A DNA stretch of 34,294 nt, from assembly GCA_018398765.1 (NCBI GenBank), contig JAHBMJ010005639.1, forward strand, positions 17,501 to 51,794, read 5' to 3'. This document shows positions 31,304 through 34,294 of this stretch, in pieces (position 1 is the stretch's first letter; the number at the start of each line of letters is the position of its first letter). This stretch comes from Chromera velia (Eukaryota; Sar; Chromeraceae). Below the pieces are notes generated by a model, which did not search any database, was not told the origin of the DNA, and saw only the letters and a list, made by a program, of their open reading frames with translations. Position numbers and translations under genes: made by a program.

Positions 31304-32885
31304 CTTTCGTTTCTTTCTTTCTTTCTTTCTTTTTTTTTTTTGTCTGTAACGTATATATGGAAAAGAAGGGAGAAGAAGATACATTCAGTCTGTCAACCTG
31401 TCTGTCTGTCGTCCGTTTTTTCTGTTTTGTGTGGGGGATCCCATTCGAGCTTGTGGAAGACATCATTACCTCTGTAACAGTTCTGCGATGAGTGCCGAGC
31501 AAGCGTTGGGCTAAAGAAACTTGTTCAACTTGATTGCGTTGAGAGTGGTGCCCGCAGGTTGCCGAGTTTCAAATCTACTTCTGCCAGCAAAGAGATGCTA
31601 TTGAAAGGCGGACTGTGGAATTAAAAAACGAAATCGAAACCCTGAGGGCAGCAGAGGAAGAAGTGCATCGCGCAAGAGAGGAGGTCAGCTGATTGACTCG
31701 AAGGATAAAGGAGGGAGGGACAATGCAGCTAGTGAGTGAGTAAGCGAGTGAGTGAGAAGCAAAAGCAAGCAAATTTTCTCCTCGTGGGTCGAGAGGGTGA
31801 CAACTGGTCCTTTTCTCTTCTCTTCGGCTAGGGTGGTCTCTCTGTCCTGTCTTTCTTTCCCACACAAAGCTTCCCCCCTCGCTGTCGTCTTTCAACCTCG
31901 TCTTTCCCTCCCTCCCTGAATTCTTTCCCCCCTCTTTGATGCATGAAGAATTGAAGACCACCCTCCCTTCCTTGAAGTTTCCTCCGTAATCGCCCAGGCT
32001 TCCTTCCGTCCTTCCTTCCGTCTTCCCTTCCTTCCGTCCTTTTGTTCATTCCCTCCCTTGCCGTTCTGCCTCCCTCCCTCCCGCCCCCCGATCCTCCGTC
32101 CGTCATGTGAAGGTTTCGCTCGCTTGATTCGTTTTTCCTTCGTTTGCGTTCCTCCCTTCACATCTTTTCTCGGCTCCCTTCCTTGCCTCCTTTTTGATCT
32201 TCCTCATTCCCTGCATTGAGGCGAGGTCGGGGCGGTGGAGAGATTCATTTGTTCTCTCTCACGTGAAGGTGCACGAGAATGTATGTACGTATTCAGGTGG
32301 AGCAACTGGAACTGTGGGTGAAAGGACTTCAGAGGGAGACCGCAACGCTTCAGCAGGAAGCCCTGGAGGAACTGGAACCTCTCAGGTAGGTAGGTCTGTT
32401 GTTTGTTTCTCTTAGGCTCGCTGTCTCCCTGCCTGCCTGCCTTCCGAGCTTCTGTTGAATGGGAGGGCGCCAACGAAGTAGAATGAAACTTCCTTTCATT
32501 CTGTTTTTTTTTCTTTTTTTTCTTTCTTGTTTCTTTCCTTGCTTCTGTCCATCAATTTTATTTTTTCCTTCCTTTTCTTTTCTTGGGCGTCTCTTTCTTC
32601 CTTTTTTGAGTCTGCGGGGTTGCATCGTGGCTTCGTGTCTGTCATTGTGGATTGGAGCGCGGCAAAAGGAGACAGAAAAAAACGTACAGAAGAGAATGAA
32701 GAAAGGGAAAAAGGAAAAGAAAAGACGGTATAGTCTGTCATTGTGGATTCTGGAAAGAAGCGATCCCTTCTCTCCTGCACCGGCAGGCAGGCAGGCAGGC
32801 AGTCATCGGTTCCACAAAAGTACCTTTCTGCATTCATGCGACCTGACTGGTGACAAGAAATGGACTTAGCGCAGAAAGAAGGTTG

Positions 32886-32938
<53 letters not shown>

Positions 32939-33766
32939 TCGTTTTCGTGTCGGGCAGGTCTCAAAAGGAGCAGCTGGTGCAAAGACTCTCATCGCTGGAG
33001 AGAGAGAAAGAGGAGCTCCTTGGACAAAGACACGCCCTGGTAGGCAGGCAGGAGGGGGCTCCCCTTCTTCCTGAATGCCCCCTCTCTCTCTTCAGAAAGA
33101 GAGAGGTGGTTTTCTTTTCTCTGTACAGAAGAGAGAGGGTCGAAGAGGGAGACTCTGAGTTATTGTGCACGGAAAACGAGGGAGAGTTGAAGAGAAGGAG
33201 GAAAGGAAAACAAATGCACTCCCGGCGTTTGTCAGTCAGTCAGCGGCAACGCAGAACAGGACACATCAGTTTTTGTTTGTGTTAAAGTTAAAGAAGGCAG
33301 TCAGCCATCGGATCCTCCCACCCTTCCTTCCTTTCTTCCTTTCTTCCTTCCTTCTTTCCTTCCTTTTTTCCTTCCTTCCTTCCTTTCTTCCTTCCTTCTT
33401 TCCTTCCTTTCCTCCTTACTTCCTTCCCTCCTTACTTCCTTCCTGCCTCCCTTCCCTTCCTCCCTCCCTCCCTTTCTTCCCTTCCTTTCTTCCCTTCCTT
33501 TCTTCCCTTCCTTTCTTCTCTTCCTTTCTTCCCTTCTTTTCTTCCTTCCCTTCCTTCCTTCCTTCCTTCCTTCCTGCATTCATTCATCCCTTCCCTTCCT
33601 TCTTTCCTTCCTCCCTTCCTCCCTTCCTCCCTTCCTTCCTTCCTTTCTTCCTTCAAAACAAGCAACAAAGGGGGAACGAAAGACCTCAGAATAGAGGGGG
33701 CGGACCCAATCCAATCAATCTTCTCTTTCCTTATCTTCTCCGAGGCCTTATCTGTTTGTCTTTCTT

Positions 33767-33809
<43 letters not shown>

Positions 33810-33893
33810 TATGTGTGTATGTGTGAGTGAGCGCAGTCGGGAGAATTCCGGATTCAAATCCGCGAATTGACGGAGAGGCTTCGGGCGCGGGAG
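30522..33893 (+). CDS. Coiled-coil protein gene, 5' and central exons, incomplete at the window edge
   Basis: Five exons join with matching phases: 30522-30881, 31558-31683, 32297-32385, 32958-33039 and 33837-33893. The joined protein is dominated by Glu, Arg, Lys, Leu, Gln and Ala in heptad-like spacing (VAELEKDLIAVAVSSAAEAR, RRTVELKNEIETLRAAEEE, LVQRLSSLEREKEELLGQ, RIQIRELTERLRARE). A long parallel coiled coil is therefore likely, as in structural or cytoskeletal/centrosomal proteins. Only that structural class is supported, not a family. The ATG at 30522 follows an in-frame TAG by 9 bases and is a possible start. The first 79 residues are Ser-rich and less certain, and the true exon may begin at 30759 after a pyrimidine-rich acceptor. 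No terminal stop is seen; the gene continues past 34294. Confidence 0.7.
30759..30881 (+). CDS. Coiled-coil gene, certain part of first visible exon
   Basis: 41 codons from STETVVAELEKDL to AQMRAETQRRRVQ, ending with CAG just before a GT microsatellite (30882 onward). It ends in phase 0. Upstream sequence back to 30522 stays open but is less coiled-coil-like. A different frame over 30635-30720 also reads helical (QLHRKERRDHAQRIRQITQ), so a separate exon may be hidden there. Confidence 0.65.
30882..31008 (+). repeat. Compound GT microsatellite starting at a splice donor
   Basis: GT repeats with an internal TC block (30900-30919) and CACAGT, GCGT interruptions. The first GT is the intron donor. 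Confidence 0.9.
31143..31341 (+). repeat. Polypyrimidine compound repeat in an intron
   Basis: Successive TTTC, TTCC, TC and TTTC blocks, with T runs at both ends, make a nearly pure pyrimidine strand of about 200 bases within the first intron of the coiled-coil gene. Confidence 0.9.
31558..31683 (+). CDS. Coiled-coil gene exon
   Basis: Exactly 42 codons, phase 0 to phase 0, from VAEFQIYFCQQRDAIE to EEEVHRAREE. The acceptor is gcccgcag and the donor is GAG/gtcagc. Neighbouring sequence on both sides is not coding. Confidence 0.75.
31684..32296 (+). other. Intron of the coiled-coil gene
   Basis: This intron of 613 bases holds a GAGT repeat near 31733-31755 and several CCCT/TTCC pyrimidine blocks (31900-32095). 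Frames on the minus strand here are Gly/Arg/Glu/Lys repeats and are not believed. Confidence 0.7.
32297..32385 (+). CDS. Coiled-coil gene exon
   Basis: 29 codons plus two bases, from VEQLELWVKGLQRETATL to EELEPL. The acceptor is cgtattcag. The donor is AG/gtaggtaggt, close to consensus and a short tetranucleotide repeat. The leftover AG pairs with G of the next exon to give Arg. Confidence 0.8.
32386..32957 (+). other. Intron of the coiled-coil gene with a repeated 14-mer
   Basis: The intron is T/C-rich at first and ends with a GT microsatellite. The string TCTGTCATTGTGGATT occurs at about 32637-32652 and again at about 32734-32749, a direct repeat about 97 bases apart. CAGG repeats lie near 32784-32801. 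Confidence 0.6.
32958..33039 (+). CDS. Coiled-coil gene exon
   Basis: One base plus 27 codons, SQKEQLVQRLSSLEREKEEL and onward, ending CTG/gtaggc. The acceptor tcgggcag is preceded by a GT microsatellite at 32887-32938 instead of a normal pyrimidine tract. Confidence 0.8.
33311..33655 (+). repeat. Long TTCC/CCTT polypyrimidine tract in an intron
   Basis: About 345 bases made almost only of T and C (TTCC, TTTC, CCCT units) with a handful of A or G interruptions. It lies in the 797-base intron 33040-33836. Open frames here on either strand are Phe/Leu/Pro/Ser or Lys/Arg/Glu/Gly repeats. Confidence 0.95.
33837..33893 (+). CDS. Coiled-coil gene exon, last one visible
   Basis: 19 codons in phase 0, SGEFRIQIRELTERLRARE, ending GAG/gtctgt. 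The acceptor gagcgcag follows a GT/GTAT microsatellite (33770-33825). Confidence 0.75.
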
Positions 33894-34188
33894 GTCTGTC
33901 AGTCTTTCTGTTCTGTTTTTTCTTTTCCTGCTGGTGTGCGTTTGCGTCTGCCTGTTTGTGTTGGATTGCTTTGGTCGGTGTTTGCCTACTACAACCAGCT
34001 TTCGTTCGGTTTATTCAGCAAGCCACCAAGCAACAAAGACGGGGGGAGAAGAAGATCAGAAGAAAAGTGGTGTGGAAGGGATGAATCGCTTTTTTGGTCG
34101 GTCAGAGAGTTGGCTTGTTTGGATGGTCGCGTACTTGATATCCAGTCGTCGCTTTACTTGTCTTCTTTCGTCGTCTCCTCCGGTCGTG

Positions 34189-34231
<43 letters not shown>

Positions 34232-34294
34232 GTCCCTCTCTTCTCTCTGTGAATGCTTTCGGCTTGAGTGTTCTGGCGTCCTCCCCCCCCCCCC
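33894..34294 (+). other. Intron of the coiled-coil gene running off the window
   Basis: T/G-rich sequence with a GT microsatellite at about 34192-34229 and a terminal run of twelve C at 34283-34294. I see no exon before the window ends. The C run probably marks a sequencing or contig limit. Confidence 0.5.

Noticed and set aside
33165-33830. Plus-strand frame of 221 codons rich in Phe, Leu, Pro and Ser
   Set aside because: It is translation of the TTCC intronic tract and GT repeat between two coiled-coil exons.

Overview
This is a window of nuclear DNA from a eukaryote. There are no bacterial-style operons or Shine-Dalgarno sites. Short exons are separated by GT-AG introns, a non-LTR retrotransposon is present, and simple repeats are extremely dense. 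An intron-rich alga or other protist, such as a chromerid or dinoflagellate-like alveolate, would fit, but nothing in the sequence proves the taxon. An 18-base N gap at 11683-11700 next to a G run, and a C run at the window end, show this is draft assembly sequence.

Layout. (1) 1-1300: simple-repeat-rich DNA with no supported gene. (2) About 1300-10500: an AT-richer island with few microsatellites and many mobile elements. It holds an orphan protein gene broken by a +1 frame change (2900-4112), a nested pair of MITE-like elements with 8-bp target-site duplications (4725-5209), an ACTC/CAGT tetranucleotide tract (5343-5610), a decayed LINE-type retrotransposon on the minus strand (about 5759-9305), and a second inverted-repeat element (9999-10397). 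(3) About 10500-27200: simple repeats saturate the DNA. A tentative plus-strand gene of nine short, phase-compatible exons can be threaded through 13757-23113. (4) 27219-29195: a minus-strand gene for a low-complexity, probably disordered acidic/Pro/Gln/Arg-rich protein, with three phase-compatible exons. (5) 29623-29934: a short plus-strand open frame with ordinary protein composition, divergent from gene 4. (6) 30522 to beyond 33893: a plus-strand coiled-coil gene with five well-supported exons, running off the window towards its 3' end.

The genes do not form a recognisable pathway. The LINE is assigned to a family with confidence. The MITE-like elements are recognised from structure only, and the host genes have no family I can name. 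The most notable structures are the nested MITEs with reconstructable insertion order, splice sites that abut GT-type microsatellites, four in-frame stops in the LINE that are all TAG, and the orphan frame-shifted gene.
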